A stretch of 64,000 nucleotides of DNA from an uncultured Stenotrophomonas sp. (GTDB lineage Bacteria > Pseudomonadota > Gammaproteobacteria > Xanthomonadales > Xanthomonadaceae), in NCBI RefSeq assembly GCF_945952405.1, contig NZ_CAMFIA010000014.1, positions 41,570 through 105,569 on the forward strand, written 5' to 3'. The translations under genes and the position numbers were made by a program. Shown here one piece after another: positions 56,795-64,000 of this stretch. Position 1 is the stretch's first letter, and each line of letters starts with the position of its first letter. The notes under the pieces are model-generated. The model saw only the letters and a list, made by a program, of their open reading frames with translations. It was not told where the DNA came from and did no database searches.

Positions 56795-57280
56795 ATGGCC
56801 GGAGAAGTCCAGTTCGATCGCACGGATATACGCCTGCTGGCCGAGATCCAGCGGGATGGGCGCGCCACCAATGCCGAACTGGCGGCGCGGGTGAATCTCT
56901 CGCCCTCGGCCTGCCTGCGCCGCCTGCAGCGGCTGGAAAGCGAGGGCGTCATCATCGGCTATGGCGCGCGCCTGGAGCCACGTCAGCTCCGCCTGGGCCT
57001 GCAGGCCTTCGTGCGCGTGCAGCTGGAAAAGCACGACCAGGCCGCCATCGGCCACTTCGTGGACAGCGTGCAAGGCTGGGATGAAGTGGTGGCCTGCCAT
57101 GCGCTGACCGGCGACATGGACTACCTGCTGCACGTCTACGTGCGTGACCTGGAACACTTCTCGCGTTTCCTGCTCGACCGGCTGCTCAATGCCGGCGGCG
57201 TGGCCGATGCCAACTCCAGTTTCGTGCTGCGCACAGTGAAGGGCTTCCAGGCGTTGCCGCTGTCGCAATTGGAGCCCTGA
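56795..57280 (+). CDS. Lrp/AsnC-family transcriptional regulator
   Basis: A 161-residue regulator with N-terminal helix-turn-helix (LLAEIQRDGRATNAELAARV, then NLSPSACLRRLQRLE) and a C-terminal RAM ligand domain (ACHALTGDMDYLLHVYVRDL). Divergent from phhA with 124 bp between the starts; a likely activator or sensor of Phe/Tyr catabolism, by analogy with other phh loci. Confidence 0.9.
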   Translation: MAGEVQFDRTDIRLLAEIQRDGRATNAELAARVNLSPSACLRRLQRLESEGVIIGYGARLEPRQLRLGLQAFVRVQLEKHDQAAIGHFVDSVQGWDEVVACHALTGDMDYLLHVYVRDLEHFSRFLLDRLLNAGGVADANSSFVLRTVKGFQALPLSQLEP

Positions 57281-57496
57281 GGCGCAGGGTGACCGGGCGG
57301 GTGCGCGTGGCCTGCGGAGCCAGGGCGAATCCGCGCGTGCCATGTGCGGCCTTGTTCAATGCGGTTGTGGCCGGGCCTCAGGGGGCCGGCAAGTCCGCGG
57401 GGTGCCGCTGTTCGCCTTGATCGGTGGCAGCCCGCTGGATCAGGCTGATGGACCGGTGGCCCACTTCGCGGCCCAAGCCCGACGACAAGGACGGTC

Positions 57497-58408
57497 ATGC
57501 CCCTGTTGCGTTCCATGCCTGTGTTCGCGTTCGCGTTTGCGCTTCCGCTTCCGCTGGGGGCGTGCGCGCAGCGTGATGTGCCGCGCAACATGTCTCCCAC
57601 GCAGACCAACGAGCAGGGGTGCACACGCAAACGCAGCATTGGCCCGCAGGACGCCTATGCCGTGCCAGTACCGCTGAAGCAGGCCTGTGTTGGCCCGTAC
57701 CTGCTGGAGCTGCCGCAGAACTACTACTACAACCAGATGGGGCCGTGGCACGACGATAGTTTTTCCTTGGCATTAGAGTACCCGTCATTGCAGCCCTTCA
57801 AGCCGGGTGAGCGGATCAACCCCAGTGTGGATGTGGGCATACGCACGGTGACTGTCAGTTATTCGTACATCAGCCGTCTTGATGTACGACAAGCGCTTCG
57901 GAACCAGTACACGCCCATGGAGTATGAGAAGGACGATCCCGCTGCATCGCTGGCAACACGCATAAAGGGAGATTCCCGGTATGGCCTGATTCCCTACTAT
58001 GCCGACCTTGAGCGCATTCGCGCGTTCGACCGGAAAAGAATGGGCAGGGAACGTGCCCCGGGTGTCGGATCCTGGTACCAGGATTGGTTCGTGGCGAGCG
58101 ATGACGACGGTCAAGTGCAGACATTCATCTGGTGCACCTCACGCGAAGCGGTCGATCCAGGCGTTGAGTTCCGCGATGGCAAGCTGGTAAAGAACGCAAA
58201 TCGCGGTGTTCCAGAGTGCGTGCACTGGTCCATCCTTCCAGGGCATCGAACCCTTGTGAAAATCCGCTATCCCCGGGTGGCATTGGAAAGCTGGCTTCGC
58301 ACGCAGGAGCGCGCGCATCAGCTATTCGTGGAAAACACCGATCAGCAGGACGGCGGCGAGGAGTCCACCACTTTGGATAAACAGGACGTTGTCGGTATCA
58401 GCTCTTGA
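57497..58408 (+). CDS. Putative immunity lipoprotein, paralogue 1
   Basis: 303 residues with a lipoprotein signal (MPLLRSMPVFAFAFALPLPL, then GAC). Mature protein begins CAQRD; no Asp at +2, so outer-membrane sorting is likely. First of four paralogues ending at an XVIPCD effector. Landmarks: ELPQNYYYNQMG (about 76), PFKPGERINP and the C-terminal EFRDGKLVKN region. Shares its N-terminal block with paralogue 4 and its central block with paralogue 3. The C-terminal half is the most divergent of the set. AAGGA precedes the ATG. The periplasmic-facing anchor fits immunity against a cell-wall or membrane toxin; no known fold recognised. Confidence 0.75.
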   Translation: MPLLRSMPVFAFAFALPLPLGACAQRDVPRNMSPTQTNEQGCTRKRSIGPQDAYAVPVPLKQACVGPYLLELPQNYYYNQMGPWHDDSFSLALEYPSLQPFKPGERINPSVDVGIRTVTVSYSYISRLDVRQALRNQYTPMEYEKDDPAASLATRIKGDSRYGLIPYYADLERIRAFDRKRMGRERAPGVGSWYQDWFVASDDDGQVQTFIWCTSREAVDPGVEFRDGKLVKNANRGVPECVHWSILPGHRTLVKIRYPRVALESWLRTQERAHQLFVENTDQQDGGEESTTLDKQDVVGISS

Positions 58409-58485
58409 TTCGACAGGTGACTCCACTGCAGGCTGATAAACCGATGAGCCGACATCGCGGCCAGAACTCGATTACAAGGACTGTC

Positions 58486-59466
58486 ATGCCCCTGTTCCGT
58501 TCCCTGCTGGTGTTCGCATTGGCGCTTCCGCTGGGGGCGTGTGCGCAGAGTGATGTGCCGCGCAAGCCTCCACGATTGCTGACCAATGAGCAGGGCTGCT
58601 CGATCACGATCGACAATCAGCCGACCAATCCCTACCAGGATCCATCGCCGATGGATCGCGCCTGCATCGGACCCTATCAGCTGGAGCTACCGCAGAACTA
58701 CTACTACAACCAGAAGGGGCCGGAGCACGATGGCAGCTTCGCGTTGGCGTTGGAGTATCCATCGCTGGAGCCCTTCAAGCCAGGCGAGCGGATCAACCTC
58801 ACGGTCGATGTTTCGGTGCGCTCGGTCACGATCAGGTACAGCTACGTTGATCGAGTTACCCCACAGGAGGTTCTACGGAGGGCCTATACGGCGCGGGAAG
58901 GGCGTGAAGATGATCCTTCTGCATCCTTGCGGGGGCGGATCGTCGGAGAGCCTCTGCATGGGCTTGTGCCGTACTACGTGGACATGGATAAGGTTCGAAG
59001 CTACTACCAAGGCAAAGGGTATCGCGAAGACGCGCCGGTGATGAGAGCGGATCTGTGGCACACCGACTGGTTTGTTGCGCGCGACGCATCTGGTGAGATC
59101 AGCCAGATCATCAAGTGCACGCCTCGCGAGATCACCGAATCGGGCGTCGAATACCGCGATGGAAAGATGGTGAAGAAGAAGGTCTACGGATTCGCGGAAT
59201 GCGGTCAGACATTCATCATCGAGGAATTGAGCACGGTGGTCGATGTGAACTACCCCCGTGAGGGGCTGGCGAACTGGCAAAGGATGGAAGCACGTGCGCG
59301 CGCGCTGCTGATTGACAACATCAGCAGGAAAAGAGCTTCTTCGCCCTCGATGCAGACTGAACCTGCAGGCCGTGAGAACAACACGTCCAGGCAGCCTGTC
59401 CGATGGGATAAACAGGCACTGCCGGTATCAGCCCTTGATTCGACAGGTGTCTCCGCTGCAGGCTGA
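58486..59466 (+). CDS. Putative immunity lipoprotein, paralogue 2
   Basis: 326 residues. Lipobox LPLGAC, mature start CAQSD. N-terminal block KPPRLLTNEQGCSITIDNQP matches paralogue 3, while the central EHDGSFALALEYPSLEPF and VDRVTPQEVLRRAYT block matches paralogue 4. The tail continues about 40 residues past the end of paralogue 3 because the repeated 3' segment is read in another frame. ATG 58486, not the in-frame ATT/ATG further up, since the lipobox and the AAGGA ribosome-binding site follow this choice. Confidence 0.75.
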   Translation: MPLFRSLLVFALALPLGACAQSDVPRKPPRLLTNEQGCSITIDNQPTNPYQDPSPMDRACIGPYQLELPQNYYYNQKGPEHDGSFALALEYPSLEPFKPGERINLTVDVSVRSVTIRYSYVDRVTPQEVLRRAYTAREGREDDPSASLRGRIVGEPLHGLVPYYVDMDKVRSYYQGKGYREDAPVMRADLWHTDWFVARDASGEISQIIKCTPREITESGVEYRDGKMVKKKVYGFAECGQTFIIEELSTVVDVNYPREGLANWQRMEARARALLIDNISRKRASSPSMQTEPAGRENNTSRQPVRWDKQALPVSALDSTGVSAAG

Positions 59467-59515
59467 TAAACCGATGAGCCGACATCGCGGCCAGAACTCA
59501 ATTACAAGGACTGTC
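59409..59515 (+). repeat. Direct repeat: leader shared by lipoprotein genes 2, 3 and 4
   Basis: About 105 bp upstream of paralogue 3 (from AAACAGGCACTG to AAGGACTGTC) recurs at 60437-60543 before paralogue 4 and, for the last 78 bp, at 58408-58485 before paralogue 2. A shorter related leader precedes paralogue 1. It is the junction of the tandem gene duplication. Confidence 0.85.
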
Positions 59516-60388
59516 ATGCCCCTGATCCGTTCCCTGCTTGTGTTCGCGTTGGCGCTTCCGCTGGCGGCGTGTGCGCAGAGTGATGTGCCGCGCAAGCCTC
59601 CACGATTGCTGACCAATGAGCAGGGCTGCTCGATCACGATCGACAATCAGCCGACCAATCCCTACCAGGATCCATCGCCGATGGATCGCGCCTGCATCGG
59701 ACCCTATCAGCTGGAGCTGCCGCAGAACTACTACTACAACCAGATGGGGCCATGGCACGACGGTAGCTTCTCCTTGGCATTAGAGTACCCATCATTGCAG
59801 CCCTTCAAGCCGGGTGAGCGGATCAACCCCAGTGTGGATGTGGGAGTGCGCACAATCCGTATTCGCTATACGTACGTCGGCAGGATTGATGTACGGCAGG
59901 CGCTTCGAAATGCCTATACGCCACGCTCGTATGCACCGGATGATCCGGCGGCATCACTGGAGGGACGCATCCAGGGAAAGCCTGTGCATGGGCTTGTTCC
60001 GTACTTCATCGATATGCAGAAGATCCGCAACTACCAGCGTGCACGGGGCATTAGAGAAACCGCGTCAGTGATGAAGCCTGACTCTCACTACGATTGGTAC
60101 GTTTCACGTGACGCATCGGGCACGATCGATCAGTTGATCGAATGCACGCCACGCGAAATTTCTGAATCGGGGGTCGAGTACCGCGACGGGAAGATGGTGA
60201 AGAAGCGCATTATTGGCTTTGCCGGCTGCAGGCAGCAGTTCATCATCGAGGAGCTCAGCACCATTGTTGATGTGAACTATCCCCGTGAGGGGTTGGCGAA
60301 CTGGCGAAAGATGGAAGCACGTGCGCGCGCGTTGCTGATTGACAACATCAGCAGGAAAGGAGCCTCTGCGCCCCTCGATACAGACTGA
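59516..60388 (+). CDS. Putative immunity lipoprotein, paralogue 3
   Basis: 290 residues, lipobox LPLAAC. N-terminal block as in paralogue 2, central WHDGSFSLALEYPSLQPF and DVRQALRNAYTPRSYAP as in paralogue 1, C-terminal SRDASGTIDQLIECTPREIS as in paralogue 4. The gene stops at LDTD where an extra base relative to paralogue 2 shifts the frame. Clearly assembled from parts of its neighbours. Confidence 0.75.
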   Translation: MPLIRSLLVFALALPLAACAQSDVPRKPPRLLTNEQGCSITIDNQPTNPYQDPSPMDRACIGPYQLELPQNYYYNQMGPWHDGSFSLALEYPSLQPFKPGERINPSVDVGVRTIRIRYTYVGRIDVRQALRNAYTPRSYAPDDPAASLEGRIQGKPVHGLVPYFIDMQKIRNYQRARGIRETASVMKPDSHYDWYVSRDASGTIDQLIECTPREISESGVEYRDGKMVKKRIIGFAGCRQQFIIEELSTIVDVNYPREGLANWRKMEARARALLIDNISRKGASAPLDTD

Positions 60389-60543
60389 ACCTGCAGGCCG
60401 TGAGAACAACACGTCCAGGCAGCCTGTCCGAAGGGATAAACAGGCACTGTCGGTATCAGCTCTTGATTCGATAGGCGTCTCCGCTGCAGGCTGATAAACC
60501 GATGAGCCGACATCGCGGCCAGAACTCGATTACAAGGACTGTC

Positions 60544-61398
60544 ATGCCCCTGTTCCGTTCCCTGCTGGTGTTCGCGTTGGCGCTTCCGCTGGGGGCGTGT
60601 GGGCAGAGTGATGTGCCGCGCAACATGTCTCCCACGCAGACCAACGAGCAGGGGTGCACACGCAAACGCAGCATTGGCCCGCAGGACGCCTATGCCGTGC
60701 CAGTACCGCTGAAGCAGGCCTGTGTTGGCCCGTACCTGCTGGAGCTGCCGCAGAACTACTACTACAACCAGATGGGGCCGGAGCACGACGGCAGCTTTGC
60801 ACTCGTGTTGGAGTATCCATCACTGGAACCCTTCAAGCCAGGCGAACGGATCAATCTCTCGGTTGATGTTTCGGTGCGCTCGGTCACGATCAGGTACAGC
60901 TACGTTGATCGAGTTACCCCGCAGGAGGTCCTGCGGAGGGCCTACACGCCTTGGGAGGGGCGTGAGGATGATCCGTCCGCATCCTTGCAGGGGCGAATCA
61001 TTGGCGAGACTGTGCATGGGCTTGTGCCGTACTACGTGGACATGGACAAAGTCCGGAGCTATTTCCGGACGCAGGGGTACCGCGAGAATGCCCCCGTGAT
61101 GAAGGCTGGGGCGCACTTTGACTGGTATGTCTCTCGTGATGCATCGGGCGCAGTCAACCAGCTGATCGAGTGCACACCACGGGAAATCTCCGAGTCGGGC
61201 GTTGAGTACCGCGACGGGAAGATGGTGAAGAAGAACGTGCACGGGTTCGCGTACTGCAATCAGACGTTCATCATCGATGATTTGGATACGGTTGTTCGAG
61301 TGCGCTATAGCCGCGAAGGCCTGGCAGACTGGAAGCGGATTGAAGCTCGTTCACGTGCACTGCTGGTTGAGAACATCAGGAAGGAGCGCAACAAGTGA
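60544..61398 (+). CDS. Putative immunity lipoprotein, paralogue 4 (next to effector)
   Basis: 284 residues, lipobox LPLGAC with mature start CGQSD. N-terminal block NMSPTQTNEQGCTRKRSIGP as in paralogue 1, central block as in paralogue 2. Its stop overlaps the effector GTG start by four bases (GTGA), so the two are translationally coupled; this makes it the best candidate for the cognate immunity protein. Confidence 0.8.
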   Translation: MPLFRSLLVFALALPLGACGQSDVPRNMSPTQTNEQGCTRKRSIGPQDAYAVPVPLKQACVGPYLLELPQNYYYNQMGPEHDGSFALVLEYPSLEPFKPGERINLSVDVSVRSVTIRYSYVDRVTPQEVLRRAYTPWEGREDDPSASLQGRIIGETVHGLVPYYVDMDKVRSYFRTQGYRENAPVMKAGAHFDWYVSRDASGAVNQLIECTPREISESGVEYRDGKMVKKNVHGFAYCNQTFIIDDLDTVVRVRYSREGLADWKRIEARSRALLVENIRKERNK

Positions 61399-62762
61399 GT
61401 GGCCTGACCCGAAATGATCTCGACATCCTCACGGCGTATGCGGAGGCGGGTAACCGCGAACTCTACTTCAACTACCTGGCACACAAGGAAGGCAGCGACG
61501 GCTATGCGTTGCTAGCGTTGGGTGTCGTACGCAACGACAACATTCCTGGCGCCACTGCCAACACCTTTGCCAATCGTCAGGCGCTCGCCGACGGTGTAAA
61601 TATGAGCGAGAGCCAGTGGCAAGAGTTCGGGGTTACGCTGATGCGACACGATCTTGCCCTGCGCAAGCAGTGGTTCACGGAGGGACGCCCTGATTTAGCG
61701 CTTAATCTTCCAGTCTTGGATGTCCGGGATTCCCATGATCTAACTTTCGACGAATGGAGAGTCGATCGCTCCGGCTGGACGCCCTACAAGCTCCTCGAGG
61801 CAGCGCGTGCATACGGTGGTGAACCGGAAGCCGAAGCCGCCTGGAAGATGCTGCTGGACAACCGCAATCTGGGGCTGGATCGCGGCGCGCAGACTTCGAT
61901 GCTGGTGCTCCGCAAGTACCGCGACCACTTGCAGGATCCGGATGGCTATCTGCGTGAGATGGCGGATGCGCGCGCGCCGCATGGCCTGATCAAGCCGGTG
62001 ACCAATCTGGATCCTGATCGGGTGCGTTACGATGGAAACGACTACGTTCACGGTGTTGACGGTTGGCGGCAGAAGTCCGCTGAGCTTGAGGTGGGGTCGT
62101 TGGGGCCGACGGCGGTGCATGTGCGGTCGCCGCCGGCGAGCGACCTGAAGGTCACCAACCCGGAGACCCTGCGCTATCTGGACGATGCGCGCGCCACCCG
62201 GCAACTGCGCGAAGAGCTGCGACAGCAGTTCCATCCGGAGGATCCCAACCGGGATCGGCCGATCATGCGGAGCCCGGAGGTGCTGAGCGACGCTGCGCCA
62301 CTGGACCCGCAGCCGGAGCGTCCGCTGGCAGCGGCAGTGGATCCAACCTCACCACAGCATCCGCGGCATGCGCTGTACGCGCAGTGCGTGGCCGGTGTGC
62401 AGGGGCTGGATGCGCAGGTCGGCAAAACCTGGGACCGGCACAGCGAATGCATGGCGGCCAGCCTGACCACGCTGGCCGCAGGGCAGGGGCTGCAGCGGGT
62501 GGACCATGTGCTGCTGAATGGCCCGGCGCCCGGCCTGCAGCCGGGGCAGAACGTCTTCGTGGTGCAGGGCGAGCCGTCCGACCCGGCCCATCTGCGTACG
62601 CAGATGCCCACCGCACAGGCGCTGGCCACGCCACCCGAGCAGTCGTTCCAGCAGCTGGCGGTGAACGATCAGCGCCAGGCGCAGGAACAGGAGCAGGCGT
62701 TGCAGCGCAGCCAGGAGGAACAGCTGCAGCCGGCCCGCGCCGCGCCGGTCATGCAGGCCTGA
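61395..62762 (+). CDS. T4SS antibacterial effector with C-terminal XVIPCD domain
   Basis: A 455-residue protein. The last 134 residues are an XVIPCD (HPRHALYAQCVAGVQGLDAQ, RVDHVLL at +47, FVVQGEPSDPAH at +67, then a Gln-rich tail), with the same motif spacing as the effector at 9416. The N-terminal 320 residues (LDILTAYAEAGNRELYFNYL, DNIPGATANTFANRQALADG) contain no toxin motif I can name; the start resembles that of known Stenotrophomonas effectors paired with lipoprotein immunity, but I cannot confirm it. GTG start with GGAAGGAG upstream. Lipoprotein partners suggest a periplasmic target such as peptidoglycan or lipid. Confidence 0.85.
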   Translation: MSGLTRNDLDILTAYAEAGNRELYFNYLAHKEGSDGYALLALGVVRNDNIPGATANTFANRQALADGVNMSESQWQEFGVTLMRHDLALRKQWFTEGRPDLALNLPVLDVRDSHDLTFDEWRVDRSGWTPYKLLEAARAYGGEPEAEAAWKMLLDNRNLGLDRGAQTSMLVLRKYRDHLQDPDGYLREMADARAPHGLIKPVTNLDPDRVRYDGNDYVHGVDGWRQKSAELEVGSLGPTAVHVRSPPASDLKVTNPETLRYLDDARATRQLREELRQQFHPEDPNRDRPIMRSPEVLSDAAPLDPQPERPLAAAVDPTSPQHPRHALYAQCVAGVQGLDAQVGKTWDRHSECMAASLTTLAAGQGLQRVDHVLLNGPAPGLQPGQNVFVVQGEPSDPAHLRTQMPTAQALATPPEQSFQQLAVNDQRQAQEQEQALQRSQEEQLQPARAAPVMQA

Positions 62763-62786
62763 GCGGAAGCGCTGGGCGGGTGCCGG

Positions 62787-63779
62787 TCAGCACTTGTCCT
62801 TGCGGCCCATCAACTTGCCCAGGCGCGAGGCTTCCTCGCACTTGGGCGCCGCTACCGGCGCCGGGGCGGCAGCAGCGGCGCGGGCTTTCTGCAGCTGCTG
62901 GATCTTGGCGCGGATCTGCGGCATCGCCGCCATCGCGGCCTTCTCACCTTCCAGGATCGCGGTGCCGCGCTGGCTGAAATCGGCAGCGCCGATGTCCAGC
63001 ACCTTCGGCCGGATCACGATGTCGGCACGTGCCAGTTCCTGCTCGCCCAGGCGCTGGCCCATGATCGAGATCGACTGGTTGACGATGCCGAGCATGCCGG
63101 TCGGTGCCTTGCCGCTGGCCTTGCTGGAGATATCCACCGCGATCACGAAGTCGGCGCCGAGCTGGCGCGCGGCATCCACCGGCACCGGGCTGACCACGCC
63201 GCCATCGATGTAGTTGCGGCCGCCGATCTTCACCGGTTCGAACACGCCCGGAATGCTGCTCGAGGCACGCACGGCCTGGCCGACATTGCCGCGCACGAAG
63301 ATCGCGCGCTCGCCGGTTTCCAACTGCGTGGCCACGGCGGCGAACGGCTTCTTCAGGCGCTCGGCCGGCCGGTTGGCCACCTGTTCGTTGACGTAGTCCT
63401 GCAGCTTCTGGCCCTGCACCAGTCCGCCGGAGAACAGGCGCACGTCGCGGATGCTGGCTTCGTCCAGCGCCACTGCCTTGCTCTGCATCTGGAACGCGTC
63501 CATGCCGCTGGCATACAACGCGCCGACCACGCTGCCGGCACTGGTGCCGGACACCACCACCGGTTCAAAGCCATTGGCCTCGAGCATCTTGATCACGCCG
63601 ATGTGGGCAAAGCCCTTGGCTGCGCCGCCGCCGAGGGCGATGCCGATCTTCACCGGCTTGGCCTGCGGCACCACGGTCGGTGCCGGCGGTGGCGTGGGGC
63701 GGACCGGATCGCCACCGCAGCCGGCGAGCAGGCCGATCAGGGCGACGGACAGCAGCATGCGGGGGCGGAACAGGCTCAT
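62787..63779 (-). CDS. Patatin-like phospholipase lipoprotein
   Basis: 330 residues, lipobox LIGLLAGC. The patatin domain (about 45-250) has the oxyanion hole GGGAAKGFAHIG, the Ser nucleophile in GTSAG (about 81) and the catalytic Asp in YIDGGVV. Related to RssA/NTE-like serine esterases. C-terminal part is Ala-rich with two Cys (CEEASRLG, KDKC). Convergent with the effector, 24 bp between the stops; conserved in the genus rather than part of the effector locus is my inference. ATG 63779 chosen as it opens the signal peptide. Confidence 0.88.
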   Translation of the reverse strand: MSLFRPRMLLSVALIGLLAGCGGDPVRPTPPPAPTVVPQAKPVKIGIALGGGAAKGFAHIGVIKMLEANGFEPVVVSGTSAGSVVGALYASGMDAFQMQSKAVALDEASIRDVRLFSGGLVQGQKLQDYVNEQVANRPAERLKKPFAAVATQLETGERAIFVRGNVGQAVRASSSIPGVFEPVKIGGRNYIDGGVVSPVPVDAARQLGADFVIAVDISSKASGKAPTGMLGIVNQSISIMGQRLGEQELARADIVIRPKVLDIGAADFSQRGTAILEGEKAAMAAMPQIRAKIQQLQKARAAAAAPAPVAAPKCEEASRLGKLMGRKDKC

Positions 63780-63875
63780 CGGCAGTGCGCTCGCGGCGCC
63801 GGATTCAGGAAAGGGCGCCAGCATACCGAAGCCACGGCGGGCCGGGCAGGGTGGGGCGGCTGCCTATTCATGAAG

Positions 63876-64000
63876 GTAGTGCCGGCCGTTGGCCGGCAAC
63901 CGCTGCCGGCCAGCGGCCGGCACTACCGGGTGCAAGGTGCATGAGGCTGCCGGCCAGCGGCCGGCACTACCGGGTGCAAGGTGCATGAGGCTGCCGGCCA
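63876..64000. repeat. SMAG cluster with 44-bp tandem units, running off the window
   Basis: A forward SMAG (63876-63898, with GTT instead of GCT in the loop) is followed by reverse copies at 63904-63926, 63948-63970 and a cut one from 63992. The last three are spaced exactly 44 bp apart, and the linker CGGGTGCAAGGTGCATGAGG is identical: a tandem array rather than independent insertions. It is at the 5' side of the patatin gene. Confidence 0.9.

Noticed and set aside
63904-64000. Possible CRISPR from regularly spaced 23-bp palindromes
   Set aside because: The intervening sequence is the same each time, so these are tandem REPs, not repeats with unique spacers.

Overview
The window is chromosomal DNA of a high-GC gammaproteobacterium of the family Xanthomonadaceae, most likely Stenotrophomonas (maltophilia complex). 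The reasons are the GTAG-headed palindromic REP elements (SMAG type) in many intergenic gaps, the order rpmH-dnaA-dnaN-recF-gyrB followed by a TPR gene and tonB-exbB-exbD1-exbD2, and two proteins ending in the XVIPCD domain that marks substrates of the Xanthomonadales bacteria-killing type IV secretion system (T4SS). It spans the replication-origin region. No tRNA, rRNA, CRISPR array, transposase or integrase was seen.

Layout. 1-9.3 kb: end of a LysE-type exporter, divergent LysR regulator and aldo/keto reductase, small secreted protein, amino-acid permease, exported M19 dipeptidase, RlmI-type rRNA methyltransferase, a yybP-ykoY (Mn2+) riboswitch in front of a TerC-family membrane protein, and a rhomboid protease. 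9.4-16.1 kb: an accessory insertion holding one large XVIPCD effector preceded, in transcription order, by three tandem copies of a cytosolic immunity gene (Imm11/DUF1629-like); its far end carries a decayed duplicate of the rhomboid 3' end. 16.2-31.5 kb: glycerophosphodiesterase, mnmE, an unusual deacetylase-caspase-TPR lipoprotein, yidC, rnpA, rpmH, then divergently dnaA, dnaN, recF and gyrB. Candidate oriC sequences lie in the dnaA-dnaN and dnaN-recF gaps, with five parS-like sites from 26.8 to 28.9 kb.

31.5-37.2 kb: CPBP protease, M48 metalloprotease lipoprotein, TPR protein and the TonB energising operon. 37.3-57.3 kb: mostly core metabolism and maintenance (cardiolipin synthase, PdxJ, radical SAM protein, iron oxygenase, Fbp, aromatic aminotransferase, TonB-dependent receptor, Ku-LigD end joining, AdhP, KDPG aldolase with an apparent remnant of a gene in front of it, cysteine-dioxygenase-like cupin, LacI-type regulator, PhhA with a divergent Lrp regulator).

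57.5-62.8 kb: a second interbacterial-competition operon, four paralogous lipoproteins followed by, and overlapping, a smaller XVIPCD effector. 62.8-64 kb: patatin-like lipoprotein and a tandem SMAG array running off the end. The two effector loci share one design: an immunity gene amplified in tandem upstream of a single effector, with paralogues that look like recombinational mosaics. They differ in predicted compartment: soluble cytosolic immunity in the first, lipoprotein immunity in the second. The T4SS machinery itself is not in the window.
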